DNA from: Clostridiaceae bacterium 14S0207
GTDB taxonomy: Bacteria; Bacillota; Clostridia; Clostridiales; Clostridiaceae
Length of the DNA stretch: 64,000 bases
Direction: 5' to 3'
Assembly: GCA_003288255.1 (NCBI GenBank)
Contig: CP026600.1
Coordinates: 248,001 to 312,000, forward strand
Position 1 is the first letter of the stretch, and the number at the start of each line of letters is the position of its first letter. Position numbers and translations under genes: made by a program. Under the pieces are notes generated by a model that worked only from the letters and a program-made list of their open reading frames with translations, searched no databases and was not told where the DNA came from. Positions 1-9,005 of this stretch are shown piece after piece.

Positions 1-336
1 AAAAATTATTCATTAGGTATGAAGCAACGTCTAGGAATTGCTCAAGCACTTTTAAATAAACCTAAGTTTTTAATCTTAGACGAACCAACTAATGGACTTG
101 ATCCTATAGGTATAAAAGATTTAAGAAAGCTTATTTTGAAGTTAAACATAGAAAATGGAATAACTTTTTTTATATCAAGTCATCTTTTAGATGAGTTACA
201 AAAAATAAGTACAGATTACATTATAATTAGAGAAGGCAAAATTTTACAACAAGGAAATAAAAAACAAATCTTAAATGAATATGGAGAAGAAAGCTTAGAG
301 GAAGCATTTATTAAAATTATAGGTGGTGGAAATTAA
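1..336 (+). CDS. ABC transporter ATP-binding protein, bacitracin/lantibiotic-export type (3' part only)
   Basis: The frame is open to the left edge of the window, so the N-terminus with the Walker A motif is missing. The visible part begins in the ABC signature (YSLGMKQR, an LSGGQ variant), followed by Walker B with the catalytic Glu (LILDEPTNGLDP) and the H-loop His (ISSHLLDEL). The spacing and the SLGMKQR form of the signature are typical of the BcrA/LanF family that powers export of or immunity to peptide antibiotics. Two ABC-2 permease genes follow immediately, so the complex is probably one ATPase plus two different membrane subunits. A two-component pair lies beyond the insertion sequence at 2081-4101, as in CprABC/CprRK-type loci. 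The family is secure; the antibiotic substrate is inferred. Confidence 0.9.
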   Translation, partial: KNYSLGMKQRLGIAQALLNKPKFLILDEPTNGLDPIGIKDLRKLILKLNIENGITFFISSHLLDELQKISTDYIIIREGKILQQGNKKQILNEYGEESLEEAFIKIIGGGN

Positions 337-337
337 T

Positions 338-1171
338 ATGAAGGAATTAATAAAAGGTGAATTCTATAAATTTTTTCATAGTAAAGTAATGATTTTATCC
401 TTTTTATCTATACCAATTTTAATAGGATTATTGTGCAATTATTTTCTTAAAAATAATATAGTTATTTCCAATACAAAAGAAAATATTCCTAAATTTGCTT
501 CGAATATAAGTCTACCATATTTGATAATTTACAAAGAGTTTATGGTTATAATGAGTATTTTAGTGATTTTTTATGTTTCTATATTTATAACGGAAGAATT
601 AGAATCAGGTGCAATTAGAATGCAATCAACTAGAGGATATAGTTTATGGAATATTGTATTTAGTAAAGCAATCATAATTGCCTTAATTATTTTTATTGAT
701 TTTGTAGTTTGTTTTATTTTATCTAAAATAATAGGAAGTTTATTTTTTAATAAGGTTGAGTTTGCATATACATTTTTAAATTATAAGAAAATTAAAGGAA
801 CCTCAGCGTTTTTATATACTTTAAAGTTCTATGGATTATCATATTTAATAATTATGGCTATGCTAACTTTTATGACATTTATTTCTGTGATATCAAAAAA
901 TAAACTAGTTACAATTTCAATAGGGCTAGCTATTGTGATAATGGATATATTTTATACAGATATAGTACAAAAGTTAGCTTTTTTAGGAAAAATAAAGTTT
1001 GAAACCTTTCAATATATAACCATAAATCAACTTCAAGTTACTGGAGTACCATATTTTATTGCAAATGTGAATAATTCTAGAAAAATAATATTAGGGGTTT
1101 TGAGTACTTATTTTATAATTTTTTCTTTATTAACTTTAATTTACACGAAAAAATATGATTATGTAGATTAA
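338..1171 (+). CDS. ABC-2 type permease subunit of peptide-antibiotic exporter
   Basis: A 277-residue membrane protein with about six hydrophobic segments, starting MKELIKGEFYKFFHS, a pattern typical of LanE/LanG and BcrB-like ABC-2 permeases. ATG 338 is chosen because an AGGTGG ribosome binding site (321-326) precedes it at a suitable distance; the in-frame GTG codons at 323 and 326 lie inside that site. The site overlaps the end of the ATPase gene, which indicates translational coupling. It ends in YDYVD, like its neighbour, suggesting the two permeases are distant paralogues. Assignment rests on context and hydropathy, since ABC-2 permeases diverge quickly. Confidence 0.85.
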   Translation: MKELIKGEFYKFFHSKVMILSFLSIPILIGLLCNYFLKNNIVISNTKENIPKFASNISLPYLIIYKEFMVIMSILVIFYVSIFITEELESGAIRMQSTRGYSLWNIVFSKAIIIALIIFIDFVVCFILSKIIGSLFFNKVEFAYTFLNYKKIKGTSAFLYTLKFYGLSYLIIMAMLTFMTFISVISKNKLVTISIGLAIVIMDIFYTDIVQKLAFLGKIKFETFQYITINQLQVTGVPYFIANVNNSRKIILGVLSTYFIIFSLLTLIYTKKYDYVD

Positions 1172-1196
1172 TAAATAAGTTATATGGGGTGAAGAA

Positions 1197-1985
1197 ATGA
1201 TAAAACTTTTAAAAAGTGAACTTTATAGATTGTTTCATATAAAAAGTATATATTTGATTTTTATTTTTTCTCTTATTTTAGTAGGAATAATAACTAAGTT
1301 ATTCAGTATTAAATTATTTTCTGGAATTAATTATAGAACATCCAAGTGGTCTATAATGATTTTTGCAGATAGATTTAATAATCCTCAAGGAATGATATGT
1401 AATAGGTGTATCGAAATAGTTTTTATAATAATACCTTTTATTACAAATACAATTATAGGTGAAGAAAGAGATTTAGGTAGTTTAAGGATGATACTGTTAA
1501 GACCTTATAAAAAGGGACAGATTATTTTAAGCAAATTAATAACTCTTATAATAATAGATTTTTTATATTTATCTACAATCTTTATTTCAAGTTATATATT
1601 TTCCGTGTTTATGATGCCTACTATAAGTTATACAAAGTTATTATTTAATTCTAGTAACATAAGTTTTTGGGAGAGTTTTATATTTAATATAAGGGTATAT
1701 CTAATTTATTTAGTAGAGATAATCTTAATTAGCTATATATTTTCTATAGTATGTACCTTTATAAAGAATACAGTGCTTGCATTTATAGTTCAAATAGCAA
1801 TTTTAGTGTCAACATCATACTTAGTTACATCCTTTAGGTATTATATAATATCTCCTTTAAATTATATTTATGATATTTTATCTAAACATAAATCACCTAC
1901 TATAATTATTTTTGAATGTTTAAGTATAATTATAATAGGCATGTTTTTAAAATTAATATGGAATAGGTTTGACTATGTAGATTAA
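1197..1985 (+). CDS. ABC-2 type permease subunit, second
   Basis: A 262-residue membrane protein with about six hydrophobic segments. It opens with MIKLLKSELYRLFHIKS and closes with FDYVD, matching the ends of the preceding permease and supporting an old duplication. GGGGTGA (1186-1192) precedes the ATG at normal spacing. The motif TIIGEERDLGSLRMILLRP after the second hydrophobic segment is a typical ABC-2 cytoplasmic loop. It is the last gene of the ABC operon, because a strong hairpin terminator follows at 2025. Confidence 0.85.
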   Translation: MIKLLKSELYRLFHIKSIYLIFIFSLILVGIITKLFSIKLFSGINYRTSKWSIMIFADRFNNPQGMICNRCIEIVFIIIPFITNTIIGEERDLGSLRMILLRPYKKGQIILSKLITLIIIDFLYLSTIFISSYIFSVFMMPTISYTKLLFNSSNISFWESFIFNIRVYLIYLVEIILISYIFSIVCTFIKNTVLAFIVQIAILVSTSYLVTSFRYYIISPLNYIYDILSKHKSPTIIIFECLSIIIIGMFLKLIWNRFDYVD

Positions 1986-2024
1986 AGGAGTAATTTTACA
2001 AGCTATATCATAAAGGGATATTAT

Positions 2025-2072
2025 AAAACTAGATTAAGAAGTGAATAGTTTAAAACTTAGTCTAGTTTTTTA
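2025..2072 (+). terminator. Rho-independent terminator of the ABC operon
   Basis: Arms 2025-2038 and 2056-2069 form a 14-bp stem with one G-U pair, ending in a T-rich tract. It sits 40 bases after the last permease gene and directly before the left end of the insertion sequence. Confidence 0.8.
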
Positions 2073-2157
2073 TTATTATAGATGATTGCAGAATTGAAAA
2101 TTAAAAACTGTAGATAATTTTCTACATTATAATTAAAAATGTGGAAAAAAACATCAC

Positions 2158-2183
2158 GACAAAAAGCCTTTTTGGAAAAAGGC
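2158..2183 (-). terminator. Terminator of the transposase gene
   Basis: On the minus strand, an 8-bp perfect stem (2166-2173 with 2176-2183) is followed by five T residues. It lies about 45 bases past the transposase stop codon. Confidence 0.75.
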
Positions 2184-2225
2184 ATGCGTAGCATTTGAGC
2201 TGATATTTAGTTGTGGATATGTTAA

Positions 2226-3707
2226 CTATACTACTATTTTAAGAAATTTGTTTAGACTTCTCATATAAGTAGGTTTATTCATAGCGTAAGCTACGATAAC
2301 GTTTATAAGTTTAGATATAGCAGTTAAATATAAATCAGCACGCATGGTTATGATGTTTACTGTTCTCGGTTGTTCAATACATGGGTTAAACTTAAGAGAA
2401 GATATACATCTTTCAATAGATGTACGAATTGTATAATTTTCATCCCACTCTTTTGAGTTTCTTTGGACACCGGGATAAAGTCTAAAATCTTTATCAGGAT
2501 AAACATAAGTCATACGACCACTTTTGTTGTCAGTACAAGGGTTTTCACATGTATGATAACATTTACCTTTTTTATCTCTATGAGATTTTGGACATGTGAA
2601 TTTAAATCTAAGACTTCTATTTTTACTTTTACAAGATCCTTCGGATTTAAATTCTTTTTTAGTTAGTGGGCAAAGAGGAATACCTTGGGTATTAAATTCT
2701 AAATCTCCGATTTTATTATTGGATTGATTACGAGAATTAAGAGGTATAAATACTCTTTTAAATTCTAAATGCTTAAGTAAACCGAAATTATCATAACTAT
2801 CAAATTCAGAATCACCTAAAAAAGTTTCAAATTTAAAATTAGAATTAGCTTTTAGGTTTTCTAAAAATGGGATAATTACTGGTTTTAGAGAAGCATTATC
2901 ATAAAAATATTTTTGTTCTTCAGGGGTAATAAAATTTTTTTCATCTAAGGATTTGTAAAAATCTTCATCGAGAAACTTTATATTTAAGGGAATACCCCAG
3001 CCATTTGTTAAAAGACCAAATTTGTAAAAGTAGCCGAAATGCCCATTAACAAAATCTAATTTGATATTAGAATTAGCTTGTGCAAATTTAGGCATGTTCT
3101 TATATGCGGCAGCATAAGGATTAAAAATTTCTTTCTTTGTAGCTTTAGCATAAGATTTCTGCCTATTGATTTCAGCTACAAGTGTTTTAGGATTATTTTC
3201 TTTAACTCTTGGTTTTAAGCCAGAAGTATCGTATATAATCATAGAATTAAGATTTTTCATAGGTGAATCATTTGGAAGATCATTATTAATGTCTTCACAG
3301 ATATCAATAACTTTAAGAGCCATTGAGTCAAATAAATTACTAAGATCACTTTCAAATGTAGTTTTAAATCTACTGAAAAATGATTCATCAGGTACTGATT
3401 TGTAAAAGCCACAGAATTCTCTTATTTCAGTAGAAAATACAAGGAAAATTGTTAGTAAAACAGTAGTAGGTATATGAAATATTTGCATGATTAGTAGTGC
3501 TGATAATACAGAAGAAAGTTCATATTCCCTATCTTTCCCTAAGTCAGAATAATAGTGTTCTTTAAATGAATTAGGAATAAAGGTATTAATATCAAAGTTA
3601 TGAGCAAGTAACTCAATGAACCCTACGGGTTGTTTAGTAGTCATGTATTTTAATTCAGATACCTGTTCAAAAATATTTAGTTGTTTAATTTTATTAAGAC
3701 AAAACAT
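2226..3707 (-). CDS. DDE transposase, IS1182-like
   Basis: A 493-residue transposase. The N-terminal third resembles the DUF772 helical domain (VPDESFFSRFKTTF). The middle contains IIYDTSGLKP and, further on, FLGDSEFDSYDNF, plausible first and second acidic positions of a DDE fold. A Cys-rich segment (several Cys between about residues 345 and 395, including CPLTKKEF and CENPCTDN) precedes RTSIERCISSLK, which holds the probable final Glu. This order (DUF772, DDE, zinc-like Cys cluster) is characteristic of IS1182 transposases. The length looks complete with no internal stop, so the element may still be active. The family name is moderately sure; the transposase function is sure. Confidence 0.85.
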   Translation of the reverse strand: MFCLNKIKQLNIFEQVSELKYMTTKQPVGFIELLAHNFDINTFIPNSFKEHYYSDLGKDREYELSSVLSALLIMQIFHIPTTVLLTIFLVFSTEIREFCGFYKSVPDESFFSRFKTTFESDLSNLFDSMALKVIDICEDINNDLPNDSPMKNLNSMIIYDTSGLKPRVKENNPKTLVAEINRQKSYAKATKKEIFNPYAAAYKNMPKFAQANSNIKLDFVNGHFGYFYKFGLLTNGWGIPLNIKFLDEDFYKSLDEKNFITPEEQKYFYDNASLKPVIIPFLENLKANSNFKFETFLGDSEFDSYDNFGLLKHLEFKRVFIPLNSRNQSNNKIGDLEFNTQGIPLCPLTKKEFKSEGSCKSKNRSLRFKFTCPKSHRDKKGKCYHTCENPCTDNKSGRMTYVYPDKDFRLYPGVQRNSKEWDENYTIRTSIERCISSLKFNPCIEQPRTVNIITMRADLYLTAISKLINVIVAYAMNKPTYMRSLNKFLKIVV

Positions 3708-3852
3708 GTTTGTTCTCCTTCGCTATGATTTATTATTTTGTGTGGGAACATTTATTATTTCATAGTGTAGGAAAATATAAAAGCCTAACGGCTAAAAAGT
3801 TAGGCGAATCAACGATTGTCAAATTTCGCAATCGATTATAAGTATTTACTAT

Positions 3853-3869
3853 TAGATGATTGCAGAATT
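3853..3869 (+). repeat. Direct repeat of the IS left end
   Basis: The 17 bases TAGATGATTGCAGAATT occur at 2079-2095 and again here in the same orientation. Related GGTTGCAG-CATT and its inverted partner lie at 4079-4098, where they form an 8-bp hairpin. The repeated core GRTTGCAGMATT may be a transposase binding site. Confidence 0.7.
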
Positions 3870-4132
3870 AAAAAAATTAAAAATGTGAATAACTTTAAAG
3901 AAATAATGTAGTTTTTAACGAACTTATGCGGGTTTACAGGATGGAATAATAATGCAAAATGTAATCTTATAAAATTTATCCACAAATCCACAGAAATCAA
4001 ATCGAGTAATTATATTTTATTTAAAAGTAAGTGGAGGAAAATATAAAATATTAATACTGAAATATGAGTAAAATCAATGGTTGCAGCATTCTGCAACCGA
4101 CTATTTTTATTATTAAATAAGGAGGAATATTT

Positions 4133-4804
4133 ATGGCAAAAATTTTAATAGCAGATGATGACCTCGAATTGTTAGATTTATTAAAACAGGTTTTAGAAAA
4201 AGATGGTCATATTATATATACAGCTACAAATGGAACAGAAGCTAAAAGGATGGCGTTAGAACAACCAGAACTAATTTTATTGGATGTAATGATGCCTGAA
4301 ATGGATGGATTTCAGGTATGTAGATTAATTAGAGATAATGTAGATTGTCCAATTTTATTTATAACGGCTAAATCTAGTGTAGAAGATACTGTACTAGGAC
4401 TTGGAGTGGGTGGAGATGATTATATAATAAAACCTTTTAGAATAGTAGAATTAAGAGCAAGGGTAGAAGCACATTTAAGAAGAGAAAAAAGAGAAAAATT
4501 ACACAGGCTTATTATTGAAAATGTAGCTTTTGATATAACAGCTTCAGAAACTTATATAGAAGATAAAAAGGTACCTCTTACCCCTAGTGAATATAAGATA
4601 AGTGAACTTTTAGCAACTCATAAAGGCCAAGTTTTTTCTAAAGATCAAATTTATGAAAAGATTTGGGGGTTTGATAGTGAAGGATTTAGTTCTACAGTAA
4701 CAGAACATATAAGAAATATACGTCGTAAATTTCAAGAATATAAGTCTAAAAGTAATATTGAAACAGTTTGGGGGATAGGGTACAAATGGGAAGTAAAGAA
4801 ATAA
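4133..4804 (+). CDS. OmpR-family response regulator
   Basis: A 223-residue response regulator. The receiver domain (about 1-115) has the acidic pocket D8-D9, phospho-acceptor D51 (LILLDVMMP), T78 and K100 (YIIKPF). The winged-helix DNA-binding domain (about 128-220) ends with the typical VWGIGYKWE. AAGGAGG lies 8 bases upstream of the ATG. The kinase gene overlaps its 3' end. Next to a bacitracin-type ABC exporter, it is most likely the regulator of that exporter (CprR/BcrR-like role), but the IS now lies only 31 bases upstream of its start and separates the two units. The domain call is certain; the target is inferred. Confidence 0.95.
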   Translation: MAKILIADDDLELLDLLKQVLEKDGHIIYTATNGTEAKRMALEQPELILLDVMMPEMDGFQVCRLIRDNVDCPILFITAKSSVEDTVLGLGVGGDDYIIKPFRIVELRARVEAHLRREKREKLHRLIIENVAFDITASETYIEDKKVPLTPSEYKISELLATHKGQVFSKDQIYEKIWGFDSEGFSSTVTEHIRNIRRKFQEYKSKSNIETVWGIGYKWEVKK

Positions 4805-6168
4805 GTATTAAAAGGATGATTCTAAAAGGTACTATAAAAACAGTTATAGGATCAATTTTAATAACATTACTGTTTTGGTTTGTTTTCATATTTTCAGTAA
4901 AGGTGCATATTGTAAATCCTGCTAATTATTTTGAAAAATTGTTTCCGGAAGTTAAGCAAAATATAATAAAAAATGGATTTAACAAAAAAGAATTACCAGA
5001 AGGATATAAATACGCTATATATAATAATCATGAAGAGCCAATAGAGTTTAATATAAAAAGTAAAGACTTAAAATATGCAAAAGAAGCTTTAAAAAAAGGT
5101 GTTTCCTTTAAGGATAGGATGATAAGTTCAGAAAGATTTTATAGCGTTAGAACAAAAGATAAAAAGATAGTTATTCATTATAAAATTTCTACAACATATA
5201 CTAAACCCATTTTAAATAAAATTTTTATAAATCCATCAAATCTTTTTACTATAGCAAACCTAGGAACTATTATTGTATTAGTTTATTTAGTAGCTAGAAA
5301 TATTTCTAGAAAAATTAACATTGGATTTAAAGAACTTATTGATGCGGCAAATAAGATAGCAAATCAAGATTTAGATTTTGAATTTTCGCATACTAAGATT
5401 AGGGAAATTAATTTAGTAGATAGTGCATTTGTTGAGATGAAAAATGCTTTAAAAATTTCGTTAAAGGAACAATGGGATATGGAAGAAGAGAGAAAAACAC
5501 AGATTTCGGCTATAACACATGATGTTAAAACACCTCTTATGGTTATATATGGGCATGCAGATTTATTATTAGAGACGGAAATAACATTGGAACAAGAAAA
5601 ACATATTCAAGGTATTTTAAGTGGAGGTGAACAAATAGAAGGACTAATGCAGACAATGCTTGAAGCATCTAGAACCAGTGCCAGAAAGAATGTTATTAGA
5701 GAAAAAATAAAGTTGCAATCTTTTTTAGAAGAAATATATGTAAAGGCCAAAGAGATATGTGAATTAGGTAATATTAAATTTAAATTTGAAACAAATAAAG
5801 ATAATAACGTATGTATAAAAGAAAAATATATATCTATTAATAAAAATTTAGTGGAAAGAGCTTTGCTTAATATAGTTAAAAATGCAATAGAATTCTCGGA
5901 AGAAAATGATGAAATAGAATTTTTAGTACAACAGGAAGAAAAAAGTTTTAAATTTATAGTGCATGATAATGGAGAGGGACTTTCACAAAAGGACTTAAAA
6001 TATTGTACTAATCAATTTTACAGAGGTGATAATTCACGCAAAAGAGATGGCCATTACGGATTAGGACTATATATAACAGAAATTATTGCTAAACTTCATA
6101 ATGGAAAATTAATTTTAAGAAATCATCCTGAAAAGGGAGCTATAGTGGAACTTTGGATAGGAGAGTAA
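4786..6168 (+). CDS. Membrane sensor histidine kinase
   Basis: About 460 residues. Two membrane segments (about 15-37 and 160-180) enclose an extracellular loop of about 120 residues, followed by a HAMP-like linker. The HisKA motif has the phospho-accepting His in ITHDVKTPLMVIYG. The ATPase domain shows the N box (NIVKNAIEFS), G1 (DNGEGLS) and G2 (GHYGLGLYI). ATG 4786 is chosen because GGGGGATAGGG just upstream serves as ribosome binding site; an in-frame TTG lies at 4768. The gene overlaps the regulator by 19 bases, so the two are co-translated. Likely senses envelope stress or a peptide antibiotic (inferred). Confidence 0.93.
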   Translation: MGSKEISIKRMILKGTIKTVIGSILITLLFWFVFIFSVKVHIVNPANYFEKLFPEVKQNIIKNGFNKKELPEGYKYAIYNNHEEPIEFNIKSKDLKYAKEALKKGVSFKDRMISSERFYSVRTKDKKIVIHYKISTTYTKPILNKIFINPSNLFTIANLGTIIVLVYLVARNISRKINIGFKELIDAANKIANQDLDFEFSHTKIREINLVDSAFVEMKNALKISLKEQWDMEEERKTQISAITHDVKTPLMVIYGHADLLLETEITLEQEKHIQGILSGGEQIEGLMQTMLEASRTSARKNVIREKIKLQSFLEEIYVKAKEICELGNIKFKFETNKDNNVCIKEKYISINKNLVERALLNIVKNAIEFSEENDEIEFLVQQEEKSFKFIVHDNGEGLSQKDLKYCTNQFYRGDNSRKRDGHYGLGLYITEIIAKLHNGKLILRNHPEKGAIVELWIGE

Positions 6169-6618
6169 AATATATCTTTATTTCACCTAAAAAGGAATTT
6201 TTGATAAAAATCAGATCTTAGATAAAGAGAATAGAAAATATAATTTTATTTTACATAAAAACTTGTTAAGTAAGCAAAAATGCTAGTATATATAAATTAC
6301 TTACTTTCTAAAGTGATAAGTAAGAATATTTCGTAAAATAAGTAAATTATTAATACAAGATTTGTTGAAAGAAGAAATAATATATGATACAATTATTTAC
6401 AGTAATTGGTAAATTATAAATTCATATATAGCTTGCAAGGAAAGGGCATAAATAAAACTTCTAAAGGAAAGGACTAAAGGATAGCATATAACAAGAATAT
6501 AAGAAAAATTTTATATATCTAAGAAATATTTACTTGTAAAATTATTTTTATGAAATAAAATAAGTATAATAAAATATTTTGATATATTAAAAAAATTATA
6601 ATTTTGGAGTAATGATAT
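6169..6618. other. 450-base intergenic region with repeated TAAGTAA motifs
   Basis: No gene is visible. Between about 6267 and 6347 the motif TAAGTAA or its reverse complement occurs at least four times (AAGTAAG, CTTACTT, AAGTAAG, AAGTAAA), partly as inverted pairs. This could be an operator cluster or simple AT-rich drift. A promoter-like element lies downstream at 6365-6393. Confidence 0.5.
6365..6393 (+). promoter_or_regulatory. Probable SigA-type promoter
   Basis: TTGAAA (6365-6370) and TACAAT (6388-6393) are separated by 17 bases. It lies 225 bases before the alarmone synthetase gene, which would give a long untranslated leader. Confidence 0.45.
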
Positions 6619-7434
6619 ATGAAGAGCAAACTAGTAAAAGAAAAATTTCTTAAGCAATATCCTTTAATTGAGGAGGATATTGATAAGAATAAGATACAAT
6701 GGGATGATTTAGTAGAAATATATGATGATTTTAAAAAATATAGAGATACCTATGAAACACAAGCAGATTTTATAGCCAGAACATTAAGACGACATAGTAA
6801 AGTTCATACGGTTAAGGCTAGAGTAAAAAATCCTGAAAGATTAGTTGAAAAAATTATTAGAAAAACAGCTGATAGAAAGAAAAAGTATGGAGAAACTTTT
6901 CAATTTAATGTTTCTAACTATAAAGAAGAGATTACTGATTTAATAGGTATAAGAGCAATTCATATTTTTAAGCAGGACTGGGAATACATACATGAATCAA
7001 TTTTAAATACATGGAGAGTTATTGAAATTACTGCCAATGTAAGAGAAGGAGATGATACCAAAAGGTTTGAAGAGTTAAACATAGAAATTAAATCAAGAAA
7101 ATCTGGTTATAGATCTGTTCATTATCTTATAGAATTTTTTCCAACAAGTCAAAGAGTTATTGCAGAAATTCAGGTAAGGACTATATTTGAGGAAGGTTAC
7201 GGAGAAATAGATCATCAGCTGAGTTATACTCATAAAAAAATTCCAGAAGTTATTAAACAAAATCTTCTTTTATTTAATCGTATGTCAGGAAGTGTAGATG
7301 AGATGGCTTCATTTATAAATTTGCTTAATAAAGAATGGTGTGAACGTGAAATTAAATATGATGATGTTATAGCATCTAAAGATGACGAAATAAAATTATT
7401 AAAAGAAAAAATTAGAAAATATGAAACAAAGTAA
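6619..7434 (+). CDS. RelA/SpoT-domain small alarmone synthetase
   Basis: A 271-residue protein with a single RelA/SpoT synthetase domain (about residues 50-215). It has no HD hydrolase, TGS or ACT domain, so it belongs to the small alarmone synthetases that transfer pyrophosphate from ATP to GTP or GDP. Visible motifs are RVKNPERLVEKI, DLIGIRAI, GYRSVHYL, and EIQVRTIFEEGYGEIDH, whose conserved Glu/Arg/His residues fit an active synthetase. The N-terminal 45 residues and a charged C-terminal coiled tail (about 240-271) extend it beyond RelQ length. It appears monocistronic. No hydrolase partner is nearby, so an antitoxin-like or stress role cannot be decided. Confidence 0.9.
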   Translation: MKSKLVKEKFLKQYPLIEEDIDKNKIQWDDLVEIYDDFKKYRDTYETQADFIARTLRRHSKVHTVKARVKNPERLVEKIIRKTADRKKKYGETFQFNVSNYKEEITDLIGIRAIHIFKQDWEYIHESILNTWRVIEITANVREGDDTKRFEELNIEIKSRKSGYRSVHYLIEFFPTSQRVIAEIQVRTIFEEGYGEIDHQLSYTHKKIPEVIKQNLLLFNRMSGSVDEMASFINLLNKEWCEREIKYDDVIASKDDEIKLLKEKIRKYETK

Positions 7435-7454
7435 AAAAACATATTAAAATAATT

Positions 7455-7516
7455 AAATAGAAATATATTTTGAAATACTTTGGGAGAGTAATAAAAAACA
7501 AAATATATTTCTATTT
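7455..7516. repeat. 18-bp perfect inverted repeat between convergent genes
   Basis: Arms 7455-7472 and 7499-7516 are perfect inverted copies around a 26-base loop. They lie between the 3' ends of two convergent genes, and a bidirectional terminator is the simplest reading. The arms are very AT-rich and there is no clean T tract, so termination is inferred. Confidence 0.6.
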
Positions 7517-7520
7517 ATAT

Positions 7521-8753
7521 CTATTTAAGTAAGTATTCTTTTTCTCTATTTTTATATTTTATAAAGAAAACGAATACTAAGGTAATTACTCCACTAGTTA
7601 TAAAGGTTGGCAAGACACCTATATTATTGCTTAGTATACCAGAGAAGAGACTTCCAATAGGGGTAAGTCCTCCAAATACCAAACTATATACGCTCATAAC
7701 TCTTCCTCTATATTCATCACTAGAATTAAGTTGCATTTCTGAATTTGCTGTAGTACAAAAACAAATATTGAAGAAACCAACTAATAAAAGAAGAATTCCA
7801 TCTAATATAATGTTTTTATTAAGGCCGACTAATATAAGGATTAAACTTCCACTAATACTACTTATGTAAAGTAATATTTTTTTGGGTCCTTTTTTACTTT
7901 TCATTACTTGGACTAAAGCACCTATAAAGGAACCTAATCCCATAAGGGACATTAAAAATCCATATTCCTTAGATCCTTTTTGTAAAACATCTTTAGAAAG
8001 AAGTGGAATCATTACATTAAAATTCATCAAAAAGGCACTTACTACTGCAGCCAAAAAAGCCACGTTGATTAAAATTTTTTTACTTTTTATATATATTAAA
8101 CCATCTTTGATGTCTGATAATATAGTAAGATCAGATTTTTTTGATGGCTTTTTTTCTATAACTTGTATTTTAGTTATTCCATATATAACAGGTATAAAAC
8201 TTAGGGCATTTATAAGAAAACATAATGTCATACCAAAATAATTAATGAATATACCGCTAACAGCTGGGCCTATTATTTTTGCACCATTAAATACAACTGA
8301 GTTTAGTGAAATCGCATTCATTAAATCTTCTTTTCCTACTAGTTCTATCATAAAAGATTGTCTCGTAGGCATATCTATAGTACTTATACATCCTAATAAT
8401 GTTGCCAATATAAGCACATGCCAGTATTTAGTTTTACCCGTACATACCAATAAAGTTAAGGTTAAAGCTAAAATTGCAAAGGCACTTTGAGTAAATAAAA
8501 GAATTTTCTTTTTAGAAAATCTATCTATTATAACTCCAGAAAATAAAGAAAATATTAAAACAGGTGTAAATTGTAGTGCATTTACTAGTCCCAATAAAAA
8601 TGGGGAATTTGTTAAGGTTAACACTAGCCAAGATTGACCAGTATTTTGCATCCAAGTACCAATTAAAGATATACATTGTCCAAACCAGAAGTATTGAAAA
8701 TTTCTATGATATAAGGCTGGAAATGTATTGCGCAATTTACTCCTAATATTCAT
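7521..8753 (-). CDS. MFS transporter, MFS_3/EntS-like
   Basis: A 410-residue protein with about 12 hydrophobic segments. The opening (ALYHRNFQYFWFGQCISLIGTWMQ, here shortened in description) and the loop VIIDRFSKKKILL after the second segment are typical of the MFS_3 group that includes the enterobactin exporter EntS and many drug exporters. TIDMPTRQSFMIELV between segments 4 and 5 is also a family hallmark. GGAAGGA precedes the ATG on the minus strand. No siderophore gene is nearby, so the substrate is unknown. Confidence 0.88.
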   Translation of the reverse strand: MNIRSKLRNTFPALYHRNFQYFWFGQCISLIGTWMQNTGQSWLVLTLTNSPFLLGLVNALQFTPVLIFSLFSGVIIDRFSKKKILLFTQSAFAILALTLTLLVCTGKTKYWHVLILATLLGCISTIDMPTRQSFMIELVGKEDLMNAISLNSVVFNGAKIIGPAVSGIFINYFGMTLCFLINALSFIPVIYGITKIQVIEKKPSKKSDLTILSDIKDGLIYIKSKKILINVAFLAAVVSAFLMNFNVMIPLLSKDVLQKGSKEYGFLMSLMGLGSFIGALVQVMKSKKGPKKILLYISSISGSLILILVGLNKNIILDGILLLLVGFFNICFCTTANSEMQLNSSDEYRGRVMSVYSLVFGGLTPIGSLFSGILSNNIGVLPTFITSGVITLVFVFFIKYKNREKEYLLK

Positions 8754-9005
8754 AAAAATCCTTCCTAAAATTTGTTTTTATAATACTATATTTTAATATC
8801 GTATAGATATTTCAATACTTTAGAAAGATTATTTTGAAAATTTATGAAAATTCAATAAAATTTTTTTTGCATAATTATTAAAATAAGTAGAATATTTATA
8901 TAAACAATTTTATGATGAATATTGTGAAAATATGTAGTATAATGTCATTAAAATAAAAATAATACAATAAGGCATATAATAAATTTTAGGCTTGGAGGAA
9001 AAATA

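Larger units (their letters stand above)
2081..4101. mobile_element. Insertion sequence, IS1182-like, about 2.0 kb
   Basis: Proposed outer ends are GATGATTGCAGAAT (2081-2094) and, on the other strand at the right end, GTCGGTTGCAGAAT (4088-4101). They agree at 11 of 14 positions in inverted orientation. An internal inverted pair TTGTGGATA (2211) / TATCCACAA (3977) also flanks the transposase gene; the right copy is part of TTATCCACA, which matches a DnaA-box consensus. Both outer flanks are TATTA-rich, so a target duplication cannot be read with certainty. The region between the transposase start (3707) and the right end has small hairpins (3783-3805; 3813-3835) but no gene. The ends are my inference; the transposase is clear. 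Confidence 0.55.

Noticed and set aside
3976-3984. DnaA box TTATCCACA as part of a replication origin
   Set aside because: A single box inside an insertion sequence with no cluster, no unwinding region and no dnaA gene nearby.
7627-8490. Plus-strand open frames opposite the MFS gene
   Set aside because: They mirror a strongly supported minus-strand membrane protein and have no ribosome binding sites.
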